This document shows, piece after piece, positions 22,719-35,300 of a DNA stretch of 64,000 nucleotides. The notes beneath the pieces were generated by a model that was not told the origin of the DNA, did no database searches, and was given only the letters and a program-made list of their open reading frames with translations. This stretch comes from Stenogyne calaminthoides (Eukaryota > Streptophyta > Magnoliopsida > Lamiales > Lamiaceae), in contig JBBCBC010000022.1 in assembly GCA_037126765.1 (NCBI GenBank), positions 620,001 through 684,000 on the forward strand, given 5' to 3'. Position numbers and translations under genes: made by a program. Position 1 is the first letter of the stretch; each line of letters starts with the position of its first letter.

Positions 22719-25700
22719 ATGATGGCTGAAGGGAAATCGCCTGTTGAGAAGTTTGATGGAACGGATTTTGGATTCTGGAAATTGCAGATCGAAACTTACC
22801 TGTACGGTAAAGATCTGTATCAACCGTTGGGTGAAAAACCTGAAGAGATGAAGGACGACGAGTGGAAGTTGCTGGATAGGAAGGCGATGAGTGTGGTTCG
22901 TCTGTCGTTATCCAGGAACGTCGCCCTACATACGGTGAAAGCAAAAACCACAAAGGAGATGCTGGAGATATTGACTGAGATGTATGAAAAACCGTCTGCA
23001 GCGAACAAGGTTCATCTGATGCGGAGGATAATGTGGTAGCCAACCACCTCAACGAGTTCAATATGATCATAGCCCAATTGAGCTCGGTTGAGATTGATTT
23101 TGATGATGAAGTTCAAGCCTTAATTTTGTTGTCTTCTTTACCGGAAAGTTGGAGTGGAACGGTAACGACTGTTGGTGCTTCAGCGGGTAAAGTGAAACTA
23201 AAATTCGATGAGGTTAGGGATTTGGTCATGAGCGAAGAAATTCGCAGGAAAGAGTTGGGTGTGGCCACAGGATCTGCTTTGAGTGCGGGAAGCAGAAGCA
23301 GATCTGAATCAAAGGGGAAGCCAAATCGGGGTAGATCGAAGTCAAGGGGCAAAGATAAGCCCAAGAAGTATAAGAGTAAAGTTGAGTGTTATAAATGTCA
23401 TGAACTTGGTCATTACAAAAGTGATTGCAAGGCACAAGGGAATGAACCAAATAAGAATGACAACTCAGCAAATGTTGTCACTGATGAGGACTCAGATGCA
23501 TTGATTCTGAGTGTAAGCAGTCCATTGGAGTCGTGGGTGTTAGATTCTGGAGCATCGTTTCATTCGTGCAGCAGTGCTGACGTAATGGAAAAATACACTT
23601 CTGGGAACTTTGGGAAGGTTTATCTAGCTGATGATGAGCCTCTGGAAATCAAAGGGAATCGGAATGTTCGGATTAAGATACCAAATGGGACTGTGTTACA
23701 ATTGAAAGATGTGAGACATATTCCTAGTTTGAAGAGGAATTTGATTTCAGATGGGCAACTTGATGACGAGGGTACAAGGTGACCTTTAGGTGTAACTCGT
23801 GGAAGATATCCAAAGGTGTCATGTTAGTGGCTCGTGGAAATAAAGAGGGGACGTTGTATATGGCAGGCAACACCCGGGATAGCATTGCTCTTGCTAGTGA
23901 AAAAGGGAATGCAAGTTTGTGGCATTGTCGTCTAGGCCACATGAGTGAAAAGGGGATGAAAGTTATGTGCTCGAAGGGTAAACTGCCAGACCTCAAGACA
24001 GATGACATTGGTTTGTGTGAGGACTGTGTATTCGGAAAACAGAAAAGGGTGAGTTTTTCGAAGGGAGGTAGGGCTTTGAAGAAGCAGAAGCTGGAGTTAG
24101 TTCACAGTGATTTGTGGGGTCCAGCACAAGTGACATCCCTTGGTGGAGCATCATATTACATGACTTTCATTGACGACTCTACGAGGAAGGTATGGGTTTA
24201 TTTCTTGAAAAATAAGTTTGATGCCTTTAATGCTTTCAGAAAATGGAAGGCTCTTGTAGAAACTGAAACGGGTCTCAAGGTGAAGCGTTTGAGATCCGAT
24301 AATGGTGGAGAGTACGAGCTCCGTGAGTTCAAAGGATTCTATGAGGTGAATGGAATCCGAATGGAGAAAACCGTGAGAGGAACCCCACAACAGAATGACG
24401 TGATAGAACGTATGAACATGACCCTATGTGAACGTGCTAGAAGCATGAGATTGAAGTGTGGGCTGCCAAAGACGTTTTGGGCAGAGGCAGTTAACACAAC
24501 AGCTTACTTGATAAACAGAGGACCCTCAACTCATTTGGAAAATGGCATACCGGACTGGTTGGGAAAGGAGGTAAATCTGTCTTTTCTTCGAGTATTTGGG
24601 TGTGTTGCATATGTTCATGTTGATTCTATGAGTAGAAGTAAGTTGGATGCAAAATATGTTAAGTGTACGTTTGTTGGATATGGCGGTGATGAATTTGGCT
24701 ATCGATTTTGGGATGAGGAAAACCGAAAGGGGTTTCGTAGTTGAGATGTCATATTTAATGAATAGGTGATGTACAAAGACAGGTTGGGAAAATCCAAAGA
24801 AGGTGGTTCTGAGTCTCAGGTTGTGGAGTTAGACATTTCGAACTCGGGTGGGAGCAAAGGGGTTATAGATGATCAGGTGATTGTTGAGGAAGAACCAAGT
24901 ACACCACCACCAACAATTCCGCTGCGGAGATCCACGAGGGATCGGAGAGCTCCTAATAGTTATTCACCCTCCCTCCATTATCTATTGTTAACTGATGGTG
25001 GTGAACCTGAATGTTATGCAGAGGCAACACGTAGTGAATAGGTGGACAAGTGGAAACTTGCAATGGATGATGAGATGAATTCATTGATGACCAACTGAAC
25101 TTGGGAGCTTGTTGAGCTTCCTAAGGGCAAGAAAGCACTGCATAACAAGTGAGTTTACAGAATAAAAGAGGAGGCTGGTGGAAGCAAACGCTACAAGGCA
25201 AGATTGGTTGTGAAGGGGTTTCAACAGAAACATGGTATTGACTATACTGATGTTTTTACTTCAGTGGTGAAGCTAACTACCATTCGATTGGTTCTGAGTC
25301 TGGTGGCTGCAGAAAATTTGGTGTTAGAACAGATGGACGTAAAAACCGCCTTTCTTCATGGTGATTTAGATGAGGACATCTACATGAAGCAACCGGAGGG
25401 ATACTTGTCTAAGGGGAGTAGTGAGCTAGTTTGCAAGTTGAAGAAGAGCTTGTACGGTCTGAAACAAGCTCCATTACAGTGGTACAAGAAGTTTGATGGG
25501 TTCATGCACAAGATTGAGATCAAGAGGTGTGAGGTTGACCATTGCTGTTACTTCAAGAGGTATGATGATGGTTATATCATTTTACTATTATATGTTGATG
25601 ATATGTTGATAGCAGACTCTAGTGCTCGGGAGGTGAGCAAGTTGAAGGAAAAATTGTCTGAAAGGTTTGCTATGAAGGACCTTGGAGAGGCCAAGCAAAT

Positions 25701-26556
25701 CTTGGGTATGCGAATCGATCGTGACAAGGTGGCAGGAAAGTTGTATCTTTCACAGGCTGAATACATAAAGAAAGTCTTGGAGAGATTTAGTATGGAAGAT
25801 GCAAAGCCAGTTCGGGTCCCGTTGGGAAGTCAGTTCAAGCTATCCAACAAGGACTCACCTAGTAGCGAAGAGGAGCGGACCTACATGCAAAACACTCCGT
25901 ATGCTTCAGCAATTGGAAGTTTGATGTATGCTATGGTGTGTACAAGACCTGATATTGCACAAGCGGTGGGAGTTGTTAGCCGGTTTATGGGCAATCCGGG
26001 TAAACAGCATTGGGAGGCAGTGAAGTGGATCCTAAGGTACTTGAGAGGTACTACTGAACAAGCTTTGTGCTTTGAGGGCAAAAGCTTTGGGTTGGCAGGA
26101 TATGTTGATGCAGACTTGGCAGCAAATGATCTCGACAAAAGGAGGAATACTACATGGTATGTGTTTACTTTTGGTGGTACAACAATATCTTGGGCTTCTA
26201 AGTTGCAAAAGATCGTAGCTCGGTCCACTGCAGAAGCAGAGTACGTTGCAGTCACTAAGGCTTGTAAAGAAATGGTTTGGTTGCAGAATCTGTCGTGTGA
26301 GTTGGGGAAGGAGCAAAATGATAGTATTCTGTATAGTGACAATCAGAGTGCTATTCACTTGGCGAAGAATTCGGTCTTTCACTCGAGGACGAAGCACATT
26401 GAGTTGAGGTATCATTACATTCGTTACCTTATCCAGAACAAGATCTTACAGCTGATGAAGATCCGGGGAAGTGAGAATCCTGCTGACATGTTGACTAAGG
26501 TTGTGACCTTAGAGAAGTTGAAGTTATGCATGACTTCAACTGGCCTTGGAAACTGA
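22719..26556 (+). pseudogene. Copia-2 gag-pol, broken by one internal deletion, one frameshift and in-frame stops
   Basis: Gag starts at 22719 or 22722 (KFDGTDFGFWKLQIETYL). A deletion near 23034 removes part of gag and shifts frame. The zinc knuckle CYKCHELGHYKSDC and protease SWVLDSGASFHSC lie in 23033-23782, then a second frame change near 23780. From 23779 to 26556 a single frame carries GAG-pre-integrase, integrase (HSDLWGP, TPQQNDVIERMN), RT (LLLYVDDMLIA) and RNase H (STAEAEYVA, NPADMLTK), interrupted only by stops at 24744, 24765, 25041, 25098 and 25152. Integrase retains D, D and E candidates. Confidence 0.92.
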
Positions 26557-26644
26557 GCATAAGGCCCGACACTACTACCAGTGAGAGAAACCGTTGGAAC
26601 GGGGGAGACAAGTTACAGTTGGAGTCAGTCTCCAGGTGGGAGAT

Positions 26645-27061
26645 TGTTGGGTTGTGGAGCCTGAGTCGGAGAAGGGATCCAGCAAGGGCGAGGCGCTCGA
26701 CCATGGTGTTAGGTCGAGCACTTCTGCTCGACCAAAGGAGGTCGAGCGCGACGGGAGACCAGAGCATTGGATGCGCTCGAGCTGGCGATCTGATCAAGCG
26801 GAACCGCTCGACCAAGGCCCGTGGTCGAGCGGGTTCCGCAGCTGTGCGCGTGAATTAGGGCTTTGGCCCATGTCTCATTTAAATACCTTGACTCATTGTA
26901 TTTGCCTCTTTGTACGAAAATAACACACGAAAAGAGTGAATCTCCTGGCTTGGTAGTGCCCCCAGACGTAGTCATTTATGACGAATTGAGTAACCAAATT
27001 GTTTGTCTCTAAATTCATAGTTTTATTATTTTCTCCATAATTACTTATTTAATTCCTAACA
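26645..27061 (+). repeat. Copia-2 3' LTR
   Basis: Same length as the 5' LTR. The second hairpin is damaged by substitutions (gatcaagcgg against ccgctcgacc). Confidence 0.9.
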
Positions 27062-27068
27062 ATAGTTA

Positions 27069-27570
27069 AATTATACTCACTCTATTCCATAATTATTTTG
27101 CACACTTGCCATATTGTTACCCCGCAACAATTTGCCCACTTTAAATATAGAAAATTCTCCACAAACTCCAACATCTCTATATACACAATTTTACCAACTA
27201 ATGTGGATCCACATATTATCCAACAACCAATTTTTTCCCTTGTAAATTGTCCATCATAAAGAGGCCAATAAAGTATAAAGTGCATTTATTAATTTGTGTG
27301 TACAGTCTATTTTATTGTAATATTCCACAGTAATTTGCTAACTAGAAAATATATCGAACACTTATAAACTCCACCCTTGTCATATGTATAATTTCACACA
27401 AAATATCATTTGAAGTGGGCCCACATATAAACCTAATCCAACAAATTTCTACACTTTACCCATAAAGGTAAACAAAATTCCACCTCATAAAGCAAACCAA
27501 TAAGCATAAAATGCACTTTAAAAAATAAATTGTGTATAATTAAGGGTGCAAAAAATAATTTGGGGGGGGT
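27069..27570. repeat. Possible MITE with diverged inverted ends
   Basis: Left ctattccataattattttgcac and right gtgcaaaaaataatttgggg are partly inverted. The interior has repeated gtaaacaaaattcc-like phrases. Pairing is weak. Confidence 0.35.
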
Positions 27571-28744
27571 GGTTATATTATATGAGAGATGATTAAGGGT
27601 TATGAGAAAAAAGTTTTGCTAGGATAAGGGATAAGAGTCATTCTCTTTATTATTAAATACACAAATACTTTTGTGCAAATTTGTAATATTCGTGTAACTC
27701 GATTTAATTTGTTGTTCTCTATTACAATTTATGATCAATAGAAATTAAACTGTCCCAAATTAAAATGTTAAATTTCCTTATATTTGCTAAGAGTCTTGCT
27801 CTACACGCATTCACCATGCAACAATACGAGGGTGCGGACGGACGTGATAGATGATCTTGAACAATCACTTAATTCTATTTTGATGTTCCATCTTATATTT
27901 CTATACTTTTAATATATAATACTCCTTTTATTCTGCATTTGATTTCTCATTTACTGTTTGCACAATATACAATGTAAAAGGTTCATGCATGTTTAATAGT
28001 TTTTGAGGGGATAAAATGATTATTTTATTGAGGGCAAAAAATAGATAATATTACTTTATTGATAAATTAGTAGATGATTTTTGGTTAAGTGTTTGAAAGA
28101 AAGGTGTGAAGTGGAAGGGATGGGATGACTTTTTAAGAAAATAGAAAAGCATGGGATAAAGAGAGTTAATGACATTTATGATGATTTGTAATGTATTTAT
28201 TGCACTTGTTACATACTTTTAAAGACAGTAGATGAAACACCAAAATAGAATAGAAGATTATCGGTTCAATTTCTCTGTGTCACTTTTTTTTGTGTTTCAT
28301 GGTCTCAAAATTATGGTGGTCCATTGAATTTTTTTATTCATTTCACATGTCATTAATTTAGACTATAAGACACATAATGAAATATCATTTTTTGAACAGA
28401 TGATATGGTGCGGAAGATTATTGCATCCAAAACTGCAACCAAATGAATTATAGCGTTGGGCTGAATCATCTTGCTGATCAATACTAGCACTGATCAACTT
28501 GCATGCCAGACTGACCACATTTTTATTTCTCGATACTAATACTCTTCATTGATCGGAACTATTACTCTAGTTTCCTAATAATTCCGACCTCTCTACACAA
28601 TCCCATTGTACAAAAAGCACGCAATTATGTTATTTTAGTATGTAATAATAATAGGAGATAACAATTTATTTATGAGTAAATATCTTGTGAAACATATTAA
28701 TAATATGAAATTTATACCACTACATTTATCTATAAATTAATATA
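27571..28744. other. AT-rich intergenic stretch, nothing recognised
   Basis: No credible reading frame and no clear terminal repeats. The short stretch 28420-28620 is less AT-rich but has no open frame. Confidence 0.5.
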
Positions 28745-28981
28745 ATACTCTCTCCGTCCACCAAATTTATACTAATTTACTATTTGCACGTAGCTTTTTT
28801 ATGAAATGAATTTTAGATTAGTAATTGAAATGATAAAATAACTTTTAAATATATGTATGATAGATGAATACACATCCTTAAAAATCACTTTTTTATCATT
28901 TTAATTATTAATGCTGAAAAACTCTTTTATTGAACTACGCAAAAAAGTGAAATGCGATAAATTTGGTGAAAAAGGGAGTAA
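28745..28981. mobile_element. Stowaway-like MITE
   Basis: Left tactctctccgtccaccaaat and right tttggtgaaaaagggagtaa pair. Inner arms tgaaatgataaaataactttt and aatcactttttatcattttaa also pair. It sits about 0.35 kb before the promoter of the DWNN gene. Confidence 0.7.
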
Positions 28982-29162
28982 CATTTATAAATCAAGATTA
29001 TTACACTTGTAAATTAAAATCATAATATTAAATATTTTAGGTATTAGTAATTTATAAGAGGAGTAGTATCGAGTTATAAATGATTTCATAATATAAAAAA
29101 GTTTTTATACGAAAGATTTGTTGTATTTATTTTTGTATTTATTGATGCCGTTGCACGCACAC

Positions 29163-29208
29163 GTCACGTGACCGTCTCCCTCGAGTCCTCAGAAACTGCG
29201 ACTATAAA
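29163..29208 (+). promoter_or_regulatory. Palindromic G-box and TATA box of the DWNN/RING gene
   Basis: GTCACGTGAC at 29163-29172 is a perfect 10-base palindrome with a CACGTG core, a site type bound by bHLH and bZIP factors. TATAAA follows at 29203-29208, about 130 bases before the start codon at 29335. Confidence 0.55.
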
Positions 29209-29334
29209 CACGCCAACCCCTCCCCATGCTTTACTCTTCTCCAGTATTTTTCACGCACCACCAACACAAAACCCGCCCATTCTGTGAATTTCACACACGC
29301 ATTAGTGAGAATCACAGATATACGCAAGCAAGCC

Positions 29335-32300
29335 ATGTCAATTCAGTACAAATTCAGGAGCTCCGTGAATTTCAATAAGGTGGAAATTGGAAATCGCGCC
29401 TCAATTTCCATTGGAGAGCTAAGAAGCAGAATTATACGGGATGTTTTTAAGCAACACCAAGGGTTTGATCTAATCTTCTATGATGCCGTTTCCGGTTTAG
29501 GTACTTTTTAATTTACTCAAAATGCGGTCGGATTTATTGCCATTTCATTCATTTCCTTGTTTCGTTCTGTTTATGTCTTGATTTTGTATCGTCTTCTGTT
29601 GCTAATTTTCGGTTTTCTAAGTTAATTTAAGTAGCTTTGGGTTTTGGTGAATTTTTTGTTAAGTTGCATGTGTTGTTACATAGTTTTTTTTGAGGAAAAA
29701 GTTGGATTTGCATGTGTTGCTTATAATTTCTTTAATTGGGGAAAATAATTGGATTTGGCAGAGTTCGAGGATGATGCTTCGAGAATTCCTAGTGGATCGA
29801 GTGTGATTGTTAAAAGAGTTCCGGGTGGAACAGTGCTGTCAGCTGAGTAAGTTTTTATTCTCTTAATTTGTTAAATTATTTGACTAGAAACTCATTCTTT
29901 TAGGCTGATTTTTGTACTGTACTTATTGTTATCTTTGTGAAATTTGCTTGTGTGGGTGTGTGTGTTTGAGTTGTGCTGTTTATTCTTGATTAGTATTAGG
30001 GTTCCTGAATATAGAGCTTTATGTATAAATTAGTGATGAACTGAGAAGTCGAATGGAGGTTTGGTGGTAATGGTTGCAGATGATTAGAGTGCAGGTTGTT
30101 GCCTGTCGGTAATTATGTACGTCTTATGATTGTGCTTGTCAAGCAACAAAGTTATGTATCACGCCTTCACACATTCTTTTCGCTGGAATTGAATTAAAAG
30201 ATCATTATCGAGATTATGGAAAGTGATGTCATATAGGAGCATAAGCTTATTCGAATCAACAGTTTGTTATAGCATCTAATAAAAGGTCATTAATAAAACT
30301 TCTTAATAGAGAATGCCCGTTATTGTTACCGTTAAGTTCGTTACATGAGTAACATAAAAACAAGGCTTATGGTATAACACGTGTCGGCTGTCGCTCCCAC
30401 TAAAGACAGTGACCTTCTAATTTTATATTAAATGTCCAGTTGTTGTTCCGATAAATTTTACCGAAGTAAAATGTTTTTTCTGGAATCGTTTTTAATTAAG
30501 TCTCCCTTCTTCAAATGAAAACAAGAACTGATTACTTACCAAATGAAAACCCCTTTTACCGAAGTAAAATGTTTTTTCTGGAATCGTTTTTAATTAAGTC
30601 TCCCTTCTTCAAATGAAAACAAGAACTGATTACTTACCAAATGAAAACCCCTCACAGTAAAGTGTGCATAAATCTATCATTATTACTCGTGAATGCATTG
30701 ATACTAAATTACGGGTTTACTGACTCTTTTATCTCCGTTTTTTGGCCTCTTTTGTTGCAATATATTAAGTTCGTCAATACTGTTTGAGCTTTTGATTTAA
30801 GGAGTTTTGCAGAACTAAGCATTTAATTCTATCCTCCACACCTCTGGTGCAGGCTACCCAAACAAACAGTAAACCATGTCGTGATGAAGGAGTATCATAA
30901 TCTGAATCCTGTAGTAAGTTTTAATTTGTATTTGTGATCAGTTTCGTCTTATTGTAATCCATATTGGAATTGTCTTGTCTGTCAGCATTTCTTAAATGAG
31001 TTAATAATTGAACATATTCAAGTATCTCAGTGATATATCATCTATATGGGATCTATATACTTTCTCGTTAATGCAATGCAAATTCACATTGGCATGCAAA
31101 AATTATGATCCCCCCCCCCCCCCATCTTTACTGGTTCTCTTCGCCGTTTTCTGTTGTGTGGTTGGACTGACCAACCTCTGGCTCCATCTTCCTCACGAAG
31201 TGCACTTAACAATTTCCTAGAAATCTAACTACCTCATGTTTAGATTAATGTATAAATTTATTAAGTTGCTTATTTATTTACTTGTGATCTACTTTCTAAT
31301 CATTTGATAGTTTTGTATTCCACAGAATGGGCATATGAATGAAATTGATGTTTTAGGTGCTGATTTACTCCTCGTGCCTGATTCAAATGAGGTTGCTGGT
31401 TTGAGGTATATAGCCTTATGTTGGCTATGAAGGTTACATAAATTATTCTATGCAAATAAGTCCCTGCATCAATTGTTTTATAGAAAGTTCAAAGGAAATG
31501 TAATTATTCATCATTCCATACAACATCACTGAAAGTGGTATGTATAACATTGCATCCTTCTATTTCAGGCAATAACATGTTCAAGCACAGGGTCTGCATT
31601 TCTTATGCCCATAACATGGTTCATGGTTTGGACATGTTGGAGTTCCTTTTAACTAAGTTAGTTATCTAGAAAAAAAATTCGCGTGGCAAATAGTTAGGTT
31701 GTTGTGATCCCTGTGGATTTGAGGTAATAAATGATTAATTCTTCCCGTGGACCATGAATATTTTTATGGTCGTTGTAAAGGCCTCTAATAATTGCAATAT
31801 TACTCTTCATGGGTAATAATCTGCAGTTTACGAAACGATCAAAGAGGCCTTCAGACATATGACTTTTTCACTAGCATATATCATCTGCATCACCTCTTTT
31901 AGTCGATGTTCTTGTGCTTTTGGCGCCATATTCTCATTGCTGGATTACTTGGTTATTAACCATCTGATCTTCATTGCCCATCTTCTCCAGGTTAGAATGT
32001 GAAACCCTTAAACCTTCTGAAGCGAACAAAGCAATACCTAGAGGTCTGTTCTTTTCCATCATCTTTTTTTCTAATATTTAGGCTCTAGACTTTTCTTACT
32101 ATGATTGATACTAATGTCAGGTCCTAATAATGATGGAAACATTTTGCCAAACGTTGATGAGCATTCGAAGATAAACAAGTATAATTTTTGTTGTTTCTAT
32201 GTTTGTAATCTTCTTATAGTGTACACACTTATATACTCTTTTGGTTGTTAAAGAAGACTGCCCAAATCCAATATTTGGGCTGTGCAAATAGAATTGGAGT

Positions 32301-35300
32301 GCTCACTGTGCAACAATTTCTTCAAGAACGCTGTGATGTTACCTTGTTGCCAGCATAGCTTTTGTGAGAAATGTGAGTTCTTTGTGCTTAAACAAGCTTT
32401 ATATGCCCTAATATAGCATTCCATATTAGTACTATTGTTCTCAGCCAATCCTGCCAATCTCTAGATTTTATTTTCATGTTTTCATTGTACAGAGTTAATT
32501 TATTGACCTGAAGCACTTGTAAATTTTTTTTTTTGTGTGAATGTAGGTATACATCAAGAGCTTATGGGGAAGGACATGTGCCCGAAATGTTTTTCTAAAA
32601 ATTGCAGTGTAGGTGATACGATACCTAATTTATCACTGCGACAGGCAATTGCACGTTTCCTCCGTGATGCTGGTATAGAGGACATGGAGAAAGATGTGTC
32701 AGGTAGATTGCATAATTTAATTCAAACCTTGAGATACTTGAACAGGACTTAACTTTAAGTGGCGATTGATTCCCCCCTTCTGTAAATGCAGACAGAGAAT
32801 CTGGAATTCAAGATGCACCTTTTCTGCCGCAAATTGAAGTTTATGGTGAAGTTGTCTTTGCTCATTCTATAATGTTCACATGCTATAAAGTGTTTCAACT
32901 GGTTGACAGTTTGTCACCCTGTAGTTAAATTGCCCTTTTATTCTTAACTAGATGAGTCCCCGCGTGTTATGCGGGATATTCGTAAAAGTCTATATTTATA
33001 GCATGTAGTACTATAATAATTTTAAATGTAAAATTCATATTTAAAAAATGTATTAATAATAAAAACTATATACGAAGTGGTTTTCTTTTGTTGACTAAAG
33101 TATAATTTTCTAAAATTAGATAGTCCCAAAAAGAAGTTAAAAAAATATTGGTTAATTAAGTTAGTATACTTTACAACATATATAAAATCTTTAGGTATAA
33201 AGAATTTAAGGGAATGTATTGAGAATAACAAAGTAATTTATTTTAGTTTGATTATAGTTTTGACTTTCTATTTTGATATCAAAGTCAATATACAATTGAC
33301 ACATGGGCTACCACACACAAATAAAGATGAGTAGGTCTCATGTGCATCCGGTGCACCGTGCACTCATAGTGCATTTTAGAACCGTACAACTTGCATGGTT
33401 CTAAAATGCACTATGAGTGCACGGTGCTCTTGGATGCATACAGGACTTAGGTTAAAAAATAAACCAATACTTTAGTTACACAACAGTATTAAAAAAACAA
33501 TCAACTCAACTAAATCATAACACATGTATTATACACATCCTCCATATGACACATCACCTAATTTAACCACATTATGACACGTCAACAAAGTAAACTCCCT
33601 ATTAGCATATAGAGGAGTATTTGGTCGACCTCTGGTGTTAGTTAAAGTCATTATATGTTGGTAAATTTTGAAAGCAGCAGCCTTATTAGAAATGGTTATA
33701 TTAGCAGGAAAAAGTTTACCTTATCCACGATTCTCATACTTGAAGAGTCTGGTCTAAAGTTATTGTGCTTTTATTACAGTATAGCTTATAAGGGAGATTT
33801 TAAACTGAAACCAAAAGGCCATTGGAAATCTATTACTCCAGTTCCTCTAATATACTGTACCATCCAATAATCTTTCTTTGACATGTTCCATCATTTTGCA
33901 TTTTATCCGCAGCTGATTCTAGCATCACGAGCAGAAGGGGATTTCAGATTGGCTCTAGCACTAGAAGTATACTAAAATTCGACACTCTGTAGTAAAAAGT
34001 TGTTTAATATGACATCTAACTCTGCTACAATGATGCTATTTTCAGGCGGAGGGCGGAACTTTATGGGTCTTGGCGGGCACAAAAAGGTATATTAGTGAGT
34101 GCATCTTTGTTTGCATATCTAATGATTCTCAGGCTATATAAGATTTTAAAGTATGCCCTAGCTGAAATCTGCTAGTATGAGGACCTATTTTTCATTTTTA
34201 ATAAGAAACAAAAAAGACTGAGACCTGTTGCCCAAAACATCACTGAACGAATGACTTGGGCTTGGATTAACGGACCTATATGGATTTATTTTATCCCAAT
34301 AAGTGCATATATTCCAAATCCCCAAGTCATTTATTCCCCTTCCTCCATAATTTTTGGTTAATGAATCGGAAAACAATGAATGTATGGTTTTTATTAGGGA
34401 AAATGTTTTTTCCCCCTTTAACTTGCACCCATTTTGATTTGAGTAACACTCCTGCGAACCAGGTCTATACATAAACTCTATCACTGTTATGTACAAAAAA
34501 ATTCATTGTTTAAAAATATAAAGCATTTTTTAACAGTGATAGTTTTCGTATATAATAGTCAAAGTTTTTATGCATAACAGTGTTAGTTTTTATGCATAAT
34601 AGTGATACTAAAAAGACCGATTTCACGGTGAACTCGGGTTCACACAAGTTTTTGTCTTTTGATTTTGGTCCACTAATTTTTTTCGATTTTGAAATTCGTC
34701 TTAAGTTAACCAAATTCAAGTTGCAACAAGTTAACTTCCCGATAGTCATTCACGTGATGTGTACCAACAATATTTCTTTTTCTTCTTTTTAAATCTACAT
34801 GGCATTAGAACCTTTTTTTTTAATCTTTGTTCTTGCCCTAAGCCCCTAACACAATTTTTCTACAGTAGTATCTTTATCCTCGCAACAAATCCAACCAAAA
34901 AATTGGGGAAACATTAAAAACCAAACATGAGAAAGAAGCATCTTCATCCTCATAAGAACAACAGTACATGAGAAAAAACTGAAATTTAACAATAAGTAAT
35001 AATATCAAATTAAAAAACTCACAAAACCACCTCTGCTCCTCCACACCAAATCCAGAACCATCACCGGTGCCTCCACCTCCACCTCCACCTCTCGACCAAA
35101 TCCACCTCCAGCACCCCCACCAAGTAAAGACCACCACCAACACACACAAACTCTAACCCCTAATTTACTGGAAAAAAATCGAAAGGGATGGACAGATTTT
35201 ATCATCAATTGTGACCCTTTATCTCAGTACCTATTTTGAGGTTGTCTCCCCGTCGCACTCCGCCAAGACTGCTGGCGTGCCTGCCATCCTCGCAACACAT

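Larger units (their letters stand above)
22257..27061 (+). mobile_element. Copia-2: full-length Ty1/copia LTR retrotransposon
   Basis: Two 417-bp LTRs (22257-22673, 26645-27061) of about 96% identity by eye. A 5-bp target duplication atagt lies at 22252-22256 and 27062-27066. The primer site TTGGTATCAGAGC follows the 5' LTR (22675-22687), and the purine-rich ggtgggagat precedes the 3' LTR. LTRs begin TGTTGGG and end CTAACA. This is the youngest-looking element of the window whose coding part is nearly colinear with an intact one. Confidence 0.95.

Noticed and set aside
33022..33231. Minus-strand 69-codon frame rich in Phe and Tyr
   Set aside because: AT-rich intron sequence of the DWNN gene; composition is that of random AT-rich DNA.
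34874..35149. Minus-strand Gly-rich frames with GGGGGG runs
   Set aside because: Low-complexity translation of a CACCTCC repeat in an intron; no splice context and no family resemblance.
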